From: Pseudobutyrivibrio ruminis HUN009
Lineage (GTDB): Bacteria > Bacillota > Clostridia > Lachnospirales > Lachnospiraceae
DNA length: 64,000 bases
NCBI RefSeq assembly: GCF_000703005.1
Contig: NZ_JNLH01000001.1
Span: 647,501 to 711,500 of the forward strand
Direction: 5' to 3'
Shown: piece by piece, positions 41,500 through 51,443 of the stretch
Numbering within the stretch: position 1 is the first letter of the stretch
Layout of the letters: each line of letters begins with the position of its first letter
Notes under the pieces: model-generated
Databases searched by the model: none
The model's input: the letters and a program-made list of their open reading frames with translations, nothing else
Told to the model about the DNA's origin: nothing
Position numbers and translations under genes: made by a program

Positions 41500-44400
41500 C
41501 TAATTATGGTTTACCTCCTTTATAGACTTCAAATCCAACAAGAAATCCTGCAGGTAATCAAACACTTCGTTTGGTTTGATGCGGGTGTTGGCCTTGGTGT
41601 TGAAGATGAAGGCTGGGTTCTTTGGATCTGCCGCAAATGTGATGTGTGGGTTGTTGCGCTCTAAGAGAGCTGGTATCTGAGCCACATCTATTTTGGCTTT
41701 TTCGTACATGACGATGCGGATGATGTCGCCCTTTTGCTCGATGGCTGTGACATATGCGTCGTGGGCCTTTACGCGGAGCATTGCCACCCAGAGAAGATTC
41801 TGTACGCAGCGCTTTGGCTCGCCAAAACGGTCCACAAGCTCATCCAGCATTTCATCGCGAGCCTCCTCAGAATCGATGGCAGCAATACGCTTGTAGATAT
41901 CGATTCGCTGCTCTTCGTTGGATACGTAGGTATCTGGCAAGTATGCCTCGATATTGATATCCACTGATGTATTGAAGTTCTCTTCCTTCGCTTCACCCTT
42001 TTCAATCTTTACAGCCTCATTAAGCATCTTGCAGTATAGGTCGTAACCTACTGCTGTCATGTTGCCGTGCTGCTCTACGCCAAGGAGATTGCCTGCACCG
42101 CGGATTTCCAAATCACGCATAGCGATTTTGAAGCCAGAGCCAAGGTCTGTGAATTCCTTGATTGCAGCAAGTCGCTTCTCTGCAACTTCCTTTAGCATCT
42201 TGTCCCTGCGATACATCAAAAACGCATATGCGGTACGGTTGCTTCGACCAACTCTGCCGCGAAGCTGATATAGCTGGGACAATCCCATGTTGTCTGAGTC
42301 ATGTATGATTATCGTATTTACGTTAGATATATCCAAACCAATTTCAATAATAGTTGTAGCAACAAGCACATCGATTTCGTGGTTGATGAACTGCATCATA
42401 ACATCCTCAACCTTGGCCTCGGTCATTTGGCCGTGGATGTAGCCCACAGTTGCCTCCGGTACAAGTCGCTCAATTTCTGCCGCCATATCCTGGATACCGC
42501 GGACACGGTTGAAAACATAATATACCTGACCGTCGCGAGCCATTTCTCGAACGATTGCCTCTCGGACCATCTCTTCGTTATATTCAAATACGAAGGTCTG
42601 GATTGGAGTACGCTCCATTGGAGCCTCATCCAAAACACTCATATCACGGATTCCAACCAGCGACATGTGAAGTGTACGAGGAATTGGGGTAGCGGAAAGT
42701 GACAGCACATCAACTGTCTTTTTCATCTGCTTGATGCGCTCTTTGTGATTTACACCAAATCGCTGCTCCTCATCGATGATAAGCAGACCTAAATCCTTGA
42801 ACTCCACATCCTTTGAAAGCAAACGATGTGTTCCGATAACGATATCTACTGTTCCAGCCTTTAACCCTTCGATAGTTTTCTTTTGCTCTGCTGGTGTTCT
42901 AAATCGACACAAAAGCCCAATGTTTACTGGATAGCCGCCCATTCGCTGGACGAAGTTGTTGTAGTGCTGCTGGGCAAGGATCGTGGTTGGAACCAAGTAT
43001 GCCACCTGCTTGCCTTCCTGCACTGCCTTGAAGGCTGCACGCATGGCAACTTCTGTTTTGCCGAAACCAACATCACCGCAGATAAGTCTATCCATTATTT
43101 TGGTGGACTCCATATCCGACTTAACTGCCTCGATTGCAGACAACTGGCCCTCCGTCTCCTCGTATGGGAAGCTTTCCTCGAATTCCTTTTGCCATACAGT
43201 ATCTGGACCATATACAAAGCCATCTGTGTTTTGGCGAAGAGCGTACAAATCCACAAGCTCCTTCGCCACAACTCCAACGGCAGACTGAACCTTTTGCTTT
43301 GTTCTAGTCCACTCCTGAGTACCTGCGCCAAGACTGTTGAGCTTTGGCTTTTTACCGTCTGGACCGGAATATTTTTGAATCATATCCAGCTGAGATGTAA
43401 GAACATAAAGGTTGCTGCCCTTTGCATACTCAATCTTGATATAATCTCGAATAACCTTGTCTATTTCCATCTGCTCGGTACCCTTGTAGACACCGAGGCC
43501 ATAGTTTTCATGAACGACATAATCGCCCACATGCAAATCAGAGAAGGATGAAATTGACTCTCCCTCATACTTCTTTACACGATGCTTTTTCTTACGGACG
43601 TGGCCGAAGATATCCCCATCTGAAAGCATTACAAAGGCGCTATCAGGATAGTCGTAGCCACGCTTTATATTTCCTACACAAAGCATAGTTTCACCAGGAT
43701 TTATCTGATGATCCAAATCTGATGTGAAGTATGCATTCAATCCTTCCTGAAGCAAGTCCTCTGCAAGGCGCTGTCCCTTGGTTGAAGAGCTTGTCACAAG
43801 AAGCACTTTGTATTTACGTTTCTTGTACTGAAGTAGCTCCTTGGTGAGAAGCTCGAAGCTGCCGTTGTATGCGTTTACTCCCTGCACCGCGATGCTGAAA
43901 TGGTCTGCTGATTTAAGGAGTTTATTTTTCGCATCGAGAACTGACATAAGTGTGGTTGGACACTTTTCGATTTTGGCAAAGATTTCCTCCACACCGTAAA
44001 GCATATCCATCTGGCCCTTAAGCATATAGCCAGCCTCTACTCGGCGAGTCATGGCATCGGAAAATTCTGTCTGGGTAACTTCACCCTTTGTAATTACCTT
44101 TTGCACCTCATCGATAAAGACATAGGTGCCCTTTGGCATGAAATCGATGAATGAACCAAGCTTATCGCAGAAGTAAGTGAGATTTGTCTCAAGCTCCTGG
44201 CTAAGGCCCCATTCTCTGGTTTCCTCCACTACCCTGTCGGCGTAGGTTTTCAGATGATATGCCTCTTCTGTTTTCATTTCCTTGCGATATGCTTCGTAGC
44301 GCTCATCTCGCTCTGCCTCGATTCTGGCAAGACCTGCCTCTACCTCATCAGCTGATAGGATAAGCTCCACTGCCGGGAAGATGATTACCGAGCTGATATT

Positions 44401-45033
44401 CTCAATTGACTTTTGGTTGCTGGCATCGTAGGAACGGATGCTGTCCACCTCGTCGCCCCAAAGCTCGATTCTAACTGGCAAATCTGCAGTAAGAGGGAAA
44501 ACGTCAATGATTCCACCTCGCACTGCAAATTCTCCAGGATGTTCGCAGGTGCCCACTGCCTCGTAACCCATAGCAACTAGCTTGCGGCGCAAAGCCTCAA
44601 GCTCAATAGTATCAGTATCGGAAATGGCAACTACACCCTCCTCAAAATAAGACACATCTGGCAGCTTATTCATGAGGGCATCGATGGTGGTGATGACTGT
44701 GCAGCTGTTGTTATTTATAACTGCCTCAATAGCGCTCATTCGCTCACGTGTAAGGGCATTACCTCTAATATCAGACTGATAAAAGAGGAAATCCTTTGCA
44801 GGAAAATACACCACATCATTATCGTAAAAACGATATTCCTCGTATAATTCTCTAGCCTTCAGCTCGTCAGAAGTGATAATCAGCTTGTGGCTGACATCAT
44901 GCCCAATACCAAAAATGAGGTGCGCTTTATCAGCACACCCCGTGATATCGTAAACCTTGCCATAACGAGCTAGAGCCTCGCGAAGAGACTCAACAGCTGT
45001 TAAATTTTTAAATGGTTCCAAAAAAGTTTTCAT
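41500..45033 (-). CDS. mfd: Transcription-repair coupling factor Mfd
   Basis: An ATP-dependent translocase of 1177 residues that removes stalled RNA polymerase and recruits UvrA. The N-terminal UvrB-like part (ESLREALARYGKVYDITGCA, AVRGGIIDVFPLTADLPVRI) lacks helicase activity. The RNA polymerase-binding domain has GDYVVHENYGLGVYKGTEQM. The translocase has LICGDVGFGKTEVAMRAAF (Walker A), the box LLIIDEEQRFGV and SATPIPRTLHMSL. The C-terminal TRCF domain follows. It starts two bases after the sulP stop codon. Confidence 0.97.
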   Translation of the reverse strand: MKTFLEPFKNLTAVESLREALARYGKVYDITGCADKAHLIFGIGHDVSHKLIITSDELKARELYEEYRFYDNDVVYFPAKDFLFYQSDIRGNALTRERMSAIEAVINNNSCTVITTIDALMNKLPDVSYFEEGVVAISDTDTIELEALRRKLVAMGYEAVGTCEHPGEFAVRGGIIDVFPLTADLPVRIELWGDEVDSIRSYDASNQKSIENISSVIIFPAVELILSADEVEAGLARIEAERDERYEAYRKEMKTEEAYHLKTYADRVVEETREWGLSQELETNLTYFCDKLGSFIDFMPKGTYVFIDEVQKVITKGEVTQTEFSDAMTRRVEAGYMLKGQMDMLYGVEEIFAKIEKCPTTLMSVLDAKNKLLKSADHFSIAVQGVNAYNGSFELLTKELLQYKKRKYKVLLVTSSSTKGQRLAEDLLQEGLNAYFTSDLDHQINPGETMLCVGNIKRGYDYPDSAFVMLSDGDIFGHVRKKKHRVKKYEGESISSFSDLHVGDYVVHENYGLGVYKGTEQMEIDKVIRDYIKIEYAKGSNLYVLTSQLDMIQKYSGPDGKKPKLNSLGAGTQEWTRTKQKVQSAVGVVAKELVDLYALRQNTDGFVYGPDTVWQKEFEESFPYEETEGQLSAIEAVKSDMESTKIMDRLICGDVGFGKTEVAMRAAFKAVQEGKQVAYLVPTTILAQQHYNNFVQRMGGYPVNIGLLCRFRTPAEQKKTIEGLKAGTVDIVIGTHRLLSKDVEFKDLGLLIIDEEQRFGVNHKERIKQMKKTVDVLSLSATPIPRTLHMSLVGIRDMSVLDEAPMERTPIQTFVFEYNEEMVREAIVREMARDGQVYYVFNRVRGIQDMAAEIERLVPEATVGYIHGQMTEAKVEDVMMQFINHEIDVLVATTIIEIGLDISNVNTIIIHDSDNMGLSQLYQLRGRVGRSNRTAYAFLMYRRDKMLKEVAEKRLAAIKEFTDLGSGFKIAMRDLEIRGAGNLLGVEQHGNMTAVGYDLYCKMLNEAVKIEKGEAKEENFNTSVDINIEAYLPDTYVSNEEQRIDIYKRIAAIDSEEARDEMLDELVDRFGEPKRCVQNLLWVAMLRVKAHDAYVTAIEQKGDIIRIVMYEKAKIDVAQIPALLERNNPHITFAADPKNPAFIFNTKANTRIKPNEVFDYLQDFLLDLKSIKEVNHN

Positions 45034-45035
45034 AA

Positions 45036-46682
45036 TTACTTGCCTATAATCTTTTCAGCTCTATCAAGTGCTGCATCAATGTTTGGCTGGAAGTTTTCAG
45101 CACCTACCGTATTTACGAAGTCAGCCTTCTCCATCATGTGACGTGGCTGTTCATTTACGTGTGAGAATACAACTGTAACTCCCTTTTTCTTTGCTCGCTC
45201 AACCAAATCGCGAAGTGCTCTAAGAGCTGTAACATCAATGGCTGGAACAGAACGCATTCTGATAACAAGCACCTTTGTATAATCCTTTACGTTAATGCTT
45301 TCTGCAAGCATATCAGAAACACCAAAGAAAAGTGGTCCTGTGATTTCAAATACTCTGATTTCTTTTTCTACTGGACGTAAATCATCAACAAACTCAGCAT
45401 CGTCCGACTGATATGTCCATCCGCTGACATGAGTCTCCTCGCTCATTCTCTTGATGAAGAGGATACATGCAACAATCATGCCCCACTCGATTGCTACTAC
45501 AAGATCAAATACTACTGTGAGAACGAATGTAAGTACAAGTACGATGATATCTGACTTTGGAGCAAACTTTACAAGTCTTACGAAAGGTCTCCACTGGCAC
45601 ATGTTGTATGCAACCTGGAAAAGGATTGCTGCGATACATGGCATTGGAATGAATTTTGCGTATGGCATAAGTACAACAAGTACGATAAGAAGTGTAATGG
45701 AATGAACCATACCAGCTACTGGTGTACGACCGCCGTTTTTGATGTTGGCAGCTGTACGAGCGATAGCCCCTGTTGCAGGGATACCACCAAAAAGAACTGA
45801 ACCGATATTACCGATACCCTGACCGATAAGCTCCTGATTACTTCTGTGCTTGCTGTTTACCATTCCGTCTGCAACTACTGCAGAAAGAAGTGACTCGATT
45901 GCAGCAAGAATCGCTATCGTAAATGCGTTAGGCATTTCGTTTCTTACTACCGCAAGTGAGAAATGTGGAACTGAGATTGTTGGCAAGCCTGCCTTCAAAT
46001 CTGGATAAAGAGTTCCTATCGTATTTACGTTAAGGTGAAGTCCCTGTACCATTGCAATGCTGACGAATACAGCAATGATTGATGCAGGAATCTTTGAGAA
46101 GAACTTTGGCCAAATGATAAGCACTGCAAGACAAACAACACCAACTAAAGTTGCCTGCCAGTTAAGTGAATCAATGTTGCCAAAGAATACTTTTAATTTG
46201 TCGATTGTTTCGATTGGCTTTTCGCCGTGGAAATCTACACCAAAGAAATCCTTGAACTGACCTATTAAAATTGTAACTGCGATACCGGCTGTGAAACCAG
46301 TTGTGATTGTGTATGGGATGAATTTGATAAGTGCGCCGGCTTTTACCACACCTAAGATAATAAGAATGATACCTGCCATGATTGTTGCAATGATGAGTCC
46401 ATCCATTCCATCAGTTGCAATGATGCCTGCTACGATTGTAGCAAAGGCTGCTGTAGGTCCAGCAATCTGAACTGTACTTCCTCCGAAGAAGGAAATCAAA
46501 AATCCAGCAACAATTGCTGTATATAATCCTGGCTCTGGGCCAACACCTGAGGCCAAAGCCAAGGCAATAGAAAGTGGCAATGCGATGATTGCCACAATGA
46601 TTCCAGATACTAAGTCTTTAAAGAACTGCTCCTTGCTATACTTCTTCATGCAAGTAAACAGCATAGGTTTAAAACTTTCCAT
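45036..46682 (-). CDS. SulP-family anion transporter with STAS domain
   Basis: A secondary transporter of 548 residues with about 10-12 membrane segments. SulP signatures are LPLSIALALASGVGPEPGLY, FFGGSTVQIAGPTAAFATIV and NQELIGQGIGNIGSVLFGG. The C-terminal STAS domain has ITGPLFFGVSDML and VIRMRSVPAIDVTALRALRD. Family members move sulfate, bicarbonate or dicarboxylates; the substrate is not evident here. It lies six bases after pilT and two before mfd. Confidence 0.92.
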   Translation of the reverse strand: MESFKPMLFTCMKKYSKEQFFKDLVSGIIVAIIALPLSIALALASGVGPEPGLYTAIVAGFLISFFGGSTVQIAGPTAAFATIVAGIIATDGMDGLIIATIMAGIILIILGVVKAGALIKFIPYTITTGFTAGIAVTILIGQFKDFFGVDFHGEKPIETIDKLKVFFGNIDSLNWQATLVGVVCLAVLIIWPKFFSKIPASIIAVFVSIAMVQGLHLNVNTIGTLYPDLKAGLPTISVPHFSLAVVRNEMPNAFTIAILAAIESLLSAVVADGMVNSKHRSNQELIGQGIGNIGSVLFGGIPATGAIARTAANIKNGGRTPVAGMVHSITLLIVLVVLMPYAKFIPMPCIAAILFQVAYNMCQWRPFVRLVKFAPKSDIIVLVLTFVLTVVFDLVVAIEWGMIVACILFIKRMSEETHVSGWTYQSDDAEFVDDLRPVEKEIRVFEITGPLFFGVSDMLAESINVKDYTKVLVIRMRSVPAIDVTALRALRDLVERAKKKGVTVVFSHVNEQPRHMMEKADFVNTVGAENFQPNIDAALDRAEKIIGK

Positions 46683-46688
46683 TTCTAA

Positions 46689-47795
46689 CTAAACTCCTAA
46701 TCTTCTTCCTAGCATTTCTGCATTGACAGCAAATTCCATAGCTGTCTCCTTTGTGATTTTGCCTTCACGCACCAATTTGAAAAGGCTAGAATCCATTGAT
46801 ACCATTTCGTCTGTGTCACTTGAATAGATGACACCTTCAATCTGTGGTACCTTGTTTTCTCTGATCATATTTCTGATGGCTGGAGTCACTGTCATGACTT
46901 CAAATGCAGGCACAAGCGAACCATCAACAGCTGGAACAAGCTGCTGAGATACAACTGCCTTTATAACCATAGAAAGCTGTAATGCTATTTGGTGCTGCTG
47001 CTCAGAAGGGAATACGTCGATAATTCTATCGATTGTGTTTGCTGCTCCAATGGTGTGCAATGTTGACAGAATTAAATGTCCTGTCTCAGCCGCAGTCATT
47101 GCAACGGAAATTGTTTCAGCATCACGCATTTCTCCAAGCAAAATAACATCTGGACTCTGTCTAAGTGAGGCACGAAGTGCAGTCACATAGTTCTCTGTAT
47201 CTAAGTGGATTTCTCTTTGAGACACAATTGATTTGCCGTGTCTGTGAAGGTATTCCACAGGGTCCTCAAGGGTAATAATATGCTTGTTATAGTTTTTATT
47301 AATCTTGTCCACAATACAAGACAAAGTGGTAGACTTACCACTTCCGGCAGGACCTGTTACAAGCACCAAGCCCTTTGACTCATTTGAAAGATTGATTACA
47401 GATTCTGGAATGAGTAACTCTTTGTAATCTGGCAGTGTGAATGTGATGACACGAACTACCGCTGCAAAAGTACCTCTTTGCATAAATGCATTTACTCTGA
47501 AACGAGAAACATCCTTGATTGCAAATGAGAAATCGTCATCGCCGCCTTCGATGTATTTTGTAATATCTCTACCTGCAAGCTCATAAATCTGGCGAACCAA
47601 CTCCTCTGCTTTTGCTGGCATAACTGGACCGTCATCTGGCTCAGCCTTTTCTGTATAGCCCTGCTCCAATTCTGAACGAGTAAGAACGAGGTCGTTTACT
47701 CGGAATGAAACCTCACGGCCTGTAACAATAAATACATCTGAAGCCTTGTATTTTCTAACTGCATCTGTTAAGTAAGTTACAATATTTGTACTCAT
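46689..47795 (-). CDS. pilT: Type IV pilus retraction ATPase PilT
   Basis: A hexameric secretion-type ATPase of 368 residues. Walker A is VTGPAGSGKSTTLSCI (about residue 148). The Asp and His boxes are EDPVEYLHRHGKSIVSQREI and ETGHLILSTLHTIGAANTID. The C-terminal AIRNMIREN matches the AIRNLIRE motif diagnostic of PilT retraction ATPases, not PilB. There is no PilB-type gene in the cluster, so PilT may be the only motor encoded here. It ends a group of pilin-like genes and is followed by sulP after six bases. Confidence 0.94.
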   Translation of the reverse strand: MSTNIVTYLTDAVRKYKASDVFIVTGREVSFRVNDLVLTRSELEQGYTEKAEPDDGPVMPAKAEELVRQIYELAGRDITKYIEGGDDDFSFAIKDVSRFRVNAFMQRGTFAAVVRVITFTLPDYKELLIPESVINLSNESKGLVLVTGPAGSGKSTTLSCIVDKINKNYNKHIITLEDPVEYLHRHGKSIVSQREIHLDTENYVTALRASLRQSPDVILLGEMRDAETISVAMTAAETGHLILSTLHTIGAANTIDRIIDVFPSEQQHQIALQLSMVIKAVVSQQLVPAVDGSLVPAFEVMTVTPAIRNMIRENKVPQIEGVIYSSDTDEMVSMDSSLFKLVREGKITKETAMEFAVNAEMLGRRLGV

Positions 47796-47805
47796 TCTAT
47801 CCCCC

Positions 47806-48168
47806 TCAATCCTCCAATGTTATAACTGGCTGTGTGCTGTCTGCTTCCCACGAAGAAACATTTTGCACCTGCCAGCAAGTAATCTCTTTAGATTCAACCT
47901 TTACATTTAACACCTGATTTTCATTAATATCAACTGTAAATTCCTGATCCGCCCAATCTGAATCTGCAATTATCTCGTATGCCTGGTTGGATGCATTGTA
48001 GTATTCATCAGTATGATTAAGAAGCTTCATACTGAGATTGTAGTTGTTGTGACTAGATGAAATGGCAAGGGCAGCAATTACCGCAAATGCCATGCCAATC
48101 AGGATAACAACCATCAACGAGGTACCTATATTTATTATTGTCCTGTTTTCTCTTTTTGTATGCTCCAT
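47806..48168 (-). CDS. Small pilin-like membrane-anchored protein
   Basis: A 120-residue protein with one N-terminal hydrophobic helix (NIGTSLMVVILIGMAFAVIA) and a polar C-terminal domain with one Cys. The start at 48168 follows AGGAG; a GTG six bases upstream is less well placed. It has no classical prepilin cleavage motif, but size, topology and position between pilC and pilT suggest a minor pilin or pilus assembly factor. Confidence 0.65.
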   Translation of the reverse strand: MEHTKRENRTIINIGTSLMVVILIGMAFAVIAALAISSSHNNYNLSMKLLNHTDEYYNASNQAYEIIADSDWADQEFTVDINENQVLNVKVESKEITCWQVQNVSSWEADSTQPVITLED

Positions 48169-48176
48169 TGTCACTC

Positions 48177-48560
48177 CTATTTAAGAGCTTTTTCAACTGC
48201 TAAGCTGTATATTTCTTCATCTGAAATTGTGGAAACTACCACGTGCATTGTCTGGCACATGCCCTCTGATTCTGGCTCAATAACGAGGCTTGTGACCTTG
48301 TATGTTGCCTCTGAATCGTCCACTAAATTCCAGTTGTCGTCGTAGTAATTAGTAAATCCAGTATAGTCATCATTACAGAGATAATCCTCTGCTGCATTAC
48401 TTGCAAGGTTTACTGCCTCAGTGATTTCTTTTGCCTCACCACTTTTTGCAAAGCTTCCAGCAAAACACTGAATACAAACGGCTGATACAATGATAAAAAA
48501 GAAAATTGCAAACATAAGCTCAGTCATAAAAATTCGAGAGCCGTTATTTCTATTCTTCAT
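48177..48560 (-). CDS. Pilin-like protein, possible minor pilin
   Basis: A 127-residue protein beginning MKNRNNGSRIFMTELMFAIF, with an N-terminal hydrophobic helix and a Glu in the place expected for the +5 residue of type IV pilins if cleavage occurs after Arg9. The usual Gly before the cleavage site is missing. The C-terminal domain has two Cys. It overlaps the upstream gene by 11 bases and precedes the 47806-48168 gene by eight, so all are co-translated. Confidence 0.65.
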   Translation of the reverse strand: MKNRNNGSRIFMTELMFAIFFFIIVSAVCIQCFAGSFAKSGEAKEITEAVNLASNAAEDYLCNDDYTGFTNYYDDNWNLVDDSEATYKVTSLVIEPESEGMCQTMHVVVSTISDEEIYSLAVEKALK

Positions 48561-49044
48561 TAGACTGGCCCTCCTTTGATTTGATGCCTATTACAACATC
48601 ATGCTTTGCACCAAGGGAATCCTCAAGCTGAACATTGATAGTGTCATTTTCTCCCTGACTAAAGCTGATGCTATTTACTTCCATGATTTTATTTCCAAAA
48701 TCTGCTGTGGCACCGGCAGTATCCTTTGCCTCCAGTTCCATCAAATATCCATCGTACTCGTAGATATAAAGATTAAATCCACTGCCCTCTGACATTTTGA
48801 TGCAATCAACACCATCGAAAGTATCAAGGGAAACTGCGCCCTCAGCATCGTGCTGTCTTACCTCTTCGCGAATATATGCGATTGCTGTACGTGCACTTGA
48901 GTTAGCTTCATTTGCTAAAACTACTGATCTGTAGGAATTTACAGCCATCAAAAGAACACTCACCGCAGAAAAGGTGAATATCAAAAATAAGACCATTAGA
49001 AACATGATGTCTATATTATGTTTTCTAAGTCGTCCTTGTTTCAA
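48550..49044 (-). CDS. Pilin-like protein, DUF4860-type
   Basis: A 164-residue protein. Residues 13-35 form a hydrophobic helix (MFLMVLFLIFTFSAVSVLLM). The remainder is a beta-rich domain with FNLYIYEYDGYLMELEAKD. From memory it resembles DUF4860 proteins found with clostridial pilus genes. There is no canonical prepilin motif. It starts two bases after the next upstream stop and overlaps the following gene, in a compact cluster with pilC and pilT. Confidence 0.65.
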   Translation of the reverse strand: MKQGRLRKHNIDIMFLMVLFLIFTFSAVSVLLMAVNSYRSVVLANEANSSARTAIAYIREEVRQHDAEGAVSLDTFDGVDCIKMSEGSGFNLYIYEYDGYLMELEAKDTAGATADFGNKIMEVNSISFSQGENDTINVQLEDSLGAKHDVVIGIKSKEGQSNEE

Positions 49045-49046
49045 CG

Positions 49047-49400
49047 TTAATCCTCCAGGTTTATAATCGTAACCTCTGGTCGCATATTTGAACCATAGAT
49101 AACATAATCAACTCTAAAACGGTCATCATCGTAGATGATTCCGTAGTTTTCCTGTAAGTATTCAAAGCTCTCAGGGTATCTGCCTTCAGTGACATAGCAC
49201 TGGATGATTGCCCTGTCGATGGCATCACTTAAGCTTTGGCGCTGTTCTTGAACGGAGCCTGCTGATGCCTTTGATACTGCAAACAAAAACAGGATAAATA
49301 TGAGAAGAAACAGCCCTGCAGAAATCATAGTGCTACCGGCCACGTTCTTCTGTTTGATTTGATGAATGCCGTCTAGGCTTCCAAATCTTGTCTTTGCCAT
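49047..49400 (-). CDS. Pilin-like protein, candidate major pilin
   Basis: A 117-residue protein with a hydrophobic helix (TMISAGLFLLIFILFLFAVS) starting near residue 25 and a C-terminal part with AIIQCYVTEGRYPESFEYLQ. The phrase after the helix resembles the region behind the N-terminal helix of type IV pilins. The leader is longer than usual and lacks the Gly-Phe-Thr-Leu-x-Glu motif. It follows pilC by one base. Which pilin-like protein forms the fibre is not decidable from sequence. Confidence 0.62.
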   Translation of the reverse strand: MAKTRFGSLDGIHQIKQKNVAGSTMISAGLFLLIFILFLFAVSKASAGSVQEQRQSLSDAIDRAIIQCYVTEGRYPESFEYLQENYGIIYDDDRFRVDYVIYGSNMRPEVTIINLED

Positions 49401-49401
49401 G

Positions 49402-50454
49402 TTAAATCATCCCCGACATAATGTTCAAAAGTGGTAGCATAACTGAAAGTAAAATAATTCCTACAATAACTGAAAGAACAATTACAAGTGTTGGCTCCAC
49501 TACTGCAATTAAATCGTTAATCTCTTCATCTGCTTCTTCCTGATAGGTTGTTGCAACCTTTTCAAGAACGTTTTCCATATTACCAGTTTTAGCACCAAGG
49601 ATTGCCATACGTCCGTAGAGACCACCGAAAATGCCTGACATTGAAAATGCCTTTCCGATATCCATAGTCTCTGCAAAAGAATCCTTGCACTTTTCAACCT
49701 TGTCCTCGAAATCAGGAGCTTCCACAATATTACCGCTGACATCAAGTGCCTGCATAACATCCATACCACTTGAAAGTGTCATTGCCATTGCAGATGCAAA
49801 ACGGCTTGTTGCAATTTTAGAATGGATTGATTTGAAACGGCGACTCTTGTAAAGAATGTCGTTACGATGATTCTTGCCCCACTCTGTTTTGTTGAGAACA
49901 ATTACATAAATAATGATAGCAAGAAGAATCAATAAAAGAATCACACCATTTGACTTCATAAATGTTCCAACAGCAAGGAAACCAGCTGAAAGGCCGTCCA
50001 TTGTGCCACCAAGCTGCTTAAATACTCTGTTGAATACTGGCATGATTTCTGTTACAAGGACGATGATAATTACAAGCATCATACAAACCATCATAAGTGG
50101 GTATGTAACTGCACTTCTGATTGCATTTGAAATTGCCATCTCTCTTGAATAATGTGCTGCCAGGTTGATGAGAACAGAATCCATCTTACCTGTAGACTCG
50201 CCCATCTTTGCCATTTCTACGAAATAGTCTGGGAAAACCCCAACACTTTCGATTGCCTTTGAAAGTGAACCTGTCTCTCCAACTACCTGCTCCATCTCTG
50301 TAAGGAGCTCTTTTTCTTCACCACCCTGGGACTCATCAAGCATCATTGTGATTCCCTGTATTGCTGAAACACCACTGGAAATCATCATTCCCATTTCATC
50401 TGAGAATGCATATAGTTCCTCGGGAGTAAGTTGTTTTCTAATCTTTTCGCTCAT
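49402..50454 (-). CDS. pilC: Type IV pilus inner membrane platform protein PilC/GspF
   Basis: A 350-residue polytopic protein, the membrane platform on which pilus ATPases act. Two GspF domains are visible: residues ~10-130 with ELYAFSDEMGMMISSGVSAI and ~205-330 with FASAMAMTLSSGMDVMQALD. Membrane segments are LMMVCMMLVIIIVLVTEIMP, VILLLILLAIIIYVIVLNKT and LVIVLSVIVGIILLSVMLPL. The start at 50454 follows AAAGG. It is shorter than the typical ~400 residues, mainly at the N-terminus. Confidence 0.93.
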   Translation of the reverse strand: MSEKIRKQLTPEELYAFSDEMGMMISSGVSAIQGITMMLDESQGGEEKELLTEMEQVVGETGSLSKAIESVGVFPDYFVEMAKMGESTGKMDSVLINLAAHYSREMAISNAIRSAVTYPLMMVCMMLVIIIVLVTEIMPVFNRVFKQLGGTMDGLSAGFLAVGTFMKSNGVILLLILLAIIIYVIVLNKTEWGKNHRNDILYKSRRFKSIHSKIATSRFASAMAMTLSSGMDVMQALDVSGNIVEAPDFEDKVEKCKDSFAETMDIGKAFSMSGIFGGLYGRMAILGAKTGNMENVLEKVATTYQEEADEEINDLIAVVEPTLVIVLSVIVGIILLSVMLPLLNIMSGMI

Positions 50455-50464
50455 AGTTACACCT

Positions 50465-51424
50465 TTAATATTTATACTTTAGTTGATAGTAAGTAGTGTC
50501 ATCTAAAGTTTTCTTTACTTGACTGTTGCTTGCATATGAACCTAATGTTGGGTCCATAAGTGTCCAATCTGTTCCATCAAACTGAATGATTTTATCAATC
50601 CAGCCTGTCTCCTTCGTATATACGGATATCCAGGCGTGATATTCCGTGCCGGCGTATCCGATTTCAAGCCGTGTTGGAATACCTTGCGACCTAAGCATCG
50701 CCCCCATAAGGGATGCATAGTCAAAACAGATTCCCGTGTTGGTAGCCAATGTACTGTCTACATTTGGAATGTATCCAGACTGAACTGTCTCGGCCTTGTC
50801 ATAGTCGTACTTAACATTTTGGGTGATGTAATGGTAAACGTTCTGAACCACCTCAATGTCATTATTGGCACTAGCCGCCAGCTCCTGGCCCTTTTTCACC
50901 GCCTTGGAATTTGCATTGAAATCCACGTAAGCATTTGGATACAGGAACATACTATATTCATCTTTTAGTGTTACGCTCACTGACTGAGTAAATGCCGCCG
51001 CATACTGATCATCATGCAAGTTTTCATAGACACCGATTTTATAGGTGCCACTGCCTTCGGATAGAGGATAGACATCATAATTGCCATCCAAATCCATCAG
51101 GTAGTTATAAGTGTTTCCTGCTGGCGTTTCTATTAGCATTCTAACCTTAGCCGCTGAGCCTGTGTATTTCACCATAACATAGCCTTCTGAGGCGTTGCTC
51201 GCATCTATGGATGCATCCGCATTTGAGTATACCTCAACGCCACTGGCTTCTGGTGTAAGCACCCGAATGGTGTTGTCCCTGGAACCCTTTGATTCCTTTG
51301 CCACCGCTCCAGATGAGCTTTCTGTGGTAGATGAATTGGAAGTAAAAGCTGGCTGTTGGTCTCCACAAGCTATAAAGCTAAGAGTAAGAACAATCAGTGA
51401 AAGCAAATATTTGTATTTCTTCAC
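50465..51424 (-). CDS. Transglutaminase-like lipoprotein
   Basis: A 319-residue exported lipoprotein. The signal peptide YLLSLIVLTLSFIA ends at a lipobox before Cys, and a Ser/Thr-rich linker follows. The C-terminal ~150 residues are a transglutaminase-like fold with the catalytic triad visible: Cys in TGICFDYASLMGAMLRSQGI, His in EYHAWISVYTKE and Asp in WTLMDPTLGS. Such domains often act as cysteine proteases or cross-linking enzymes at the cell surface. Its place directly before pilC suggests a link to pilus assembly or surface maturation (inference). Confidence 0.85.
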   Translation of the reverse strand: MKKYKYLLSLIVLTLSFIACGDQQPAFTSNSSTTESSSGAVAKESKGSRDNTIRVLTPEASGVEVYSNADASIDASNASEGYVMVKYTGSAAKVRMLIETPAGNTYNYLMDLDGNYDVYPLSEGSGTYKIGVYENLHDDQYAAAFTQSVSVTLKDEYSMFLYPNAYVDFNANSKAVKKGQELAASANNDIEVVQNVYHYITQNVKYDYDKAETVQSGYIPNVDSTLATNTGICFDYASLMGAMLRSQGIPTRLEIGYAGTEYHAWISVYTKETGWIDKIIQFDGTDWTLMDPTLGSYASNSQVKKTLDDTTYYQLKYKY

Positions 51425-51443
51425 TTGCTTCCTCCACTGTTCC

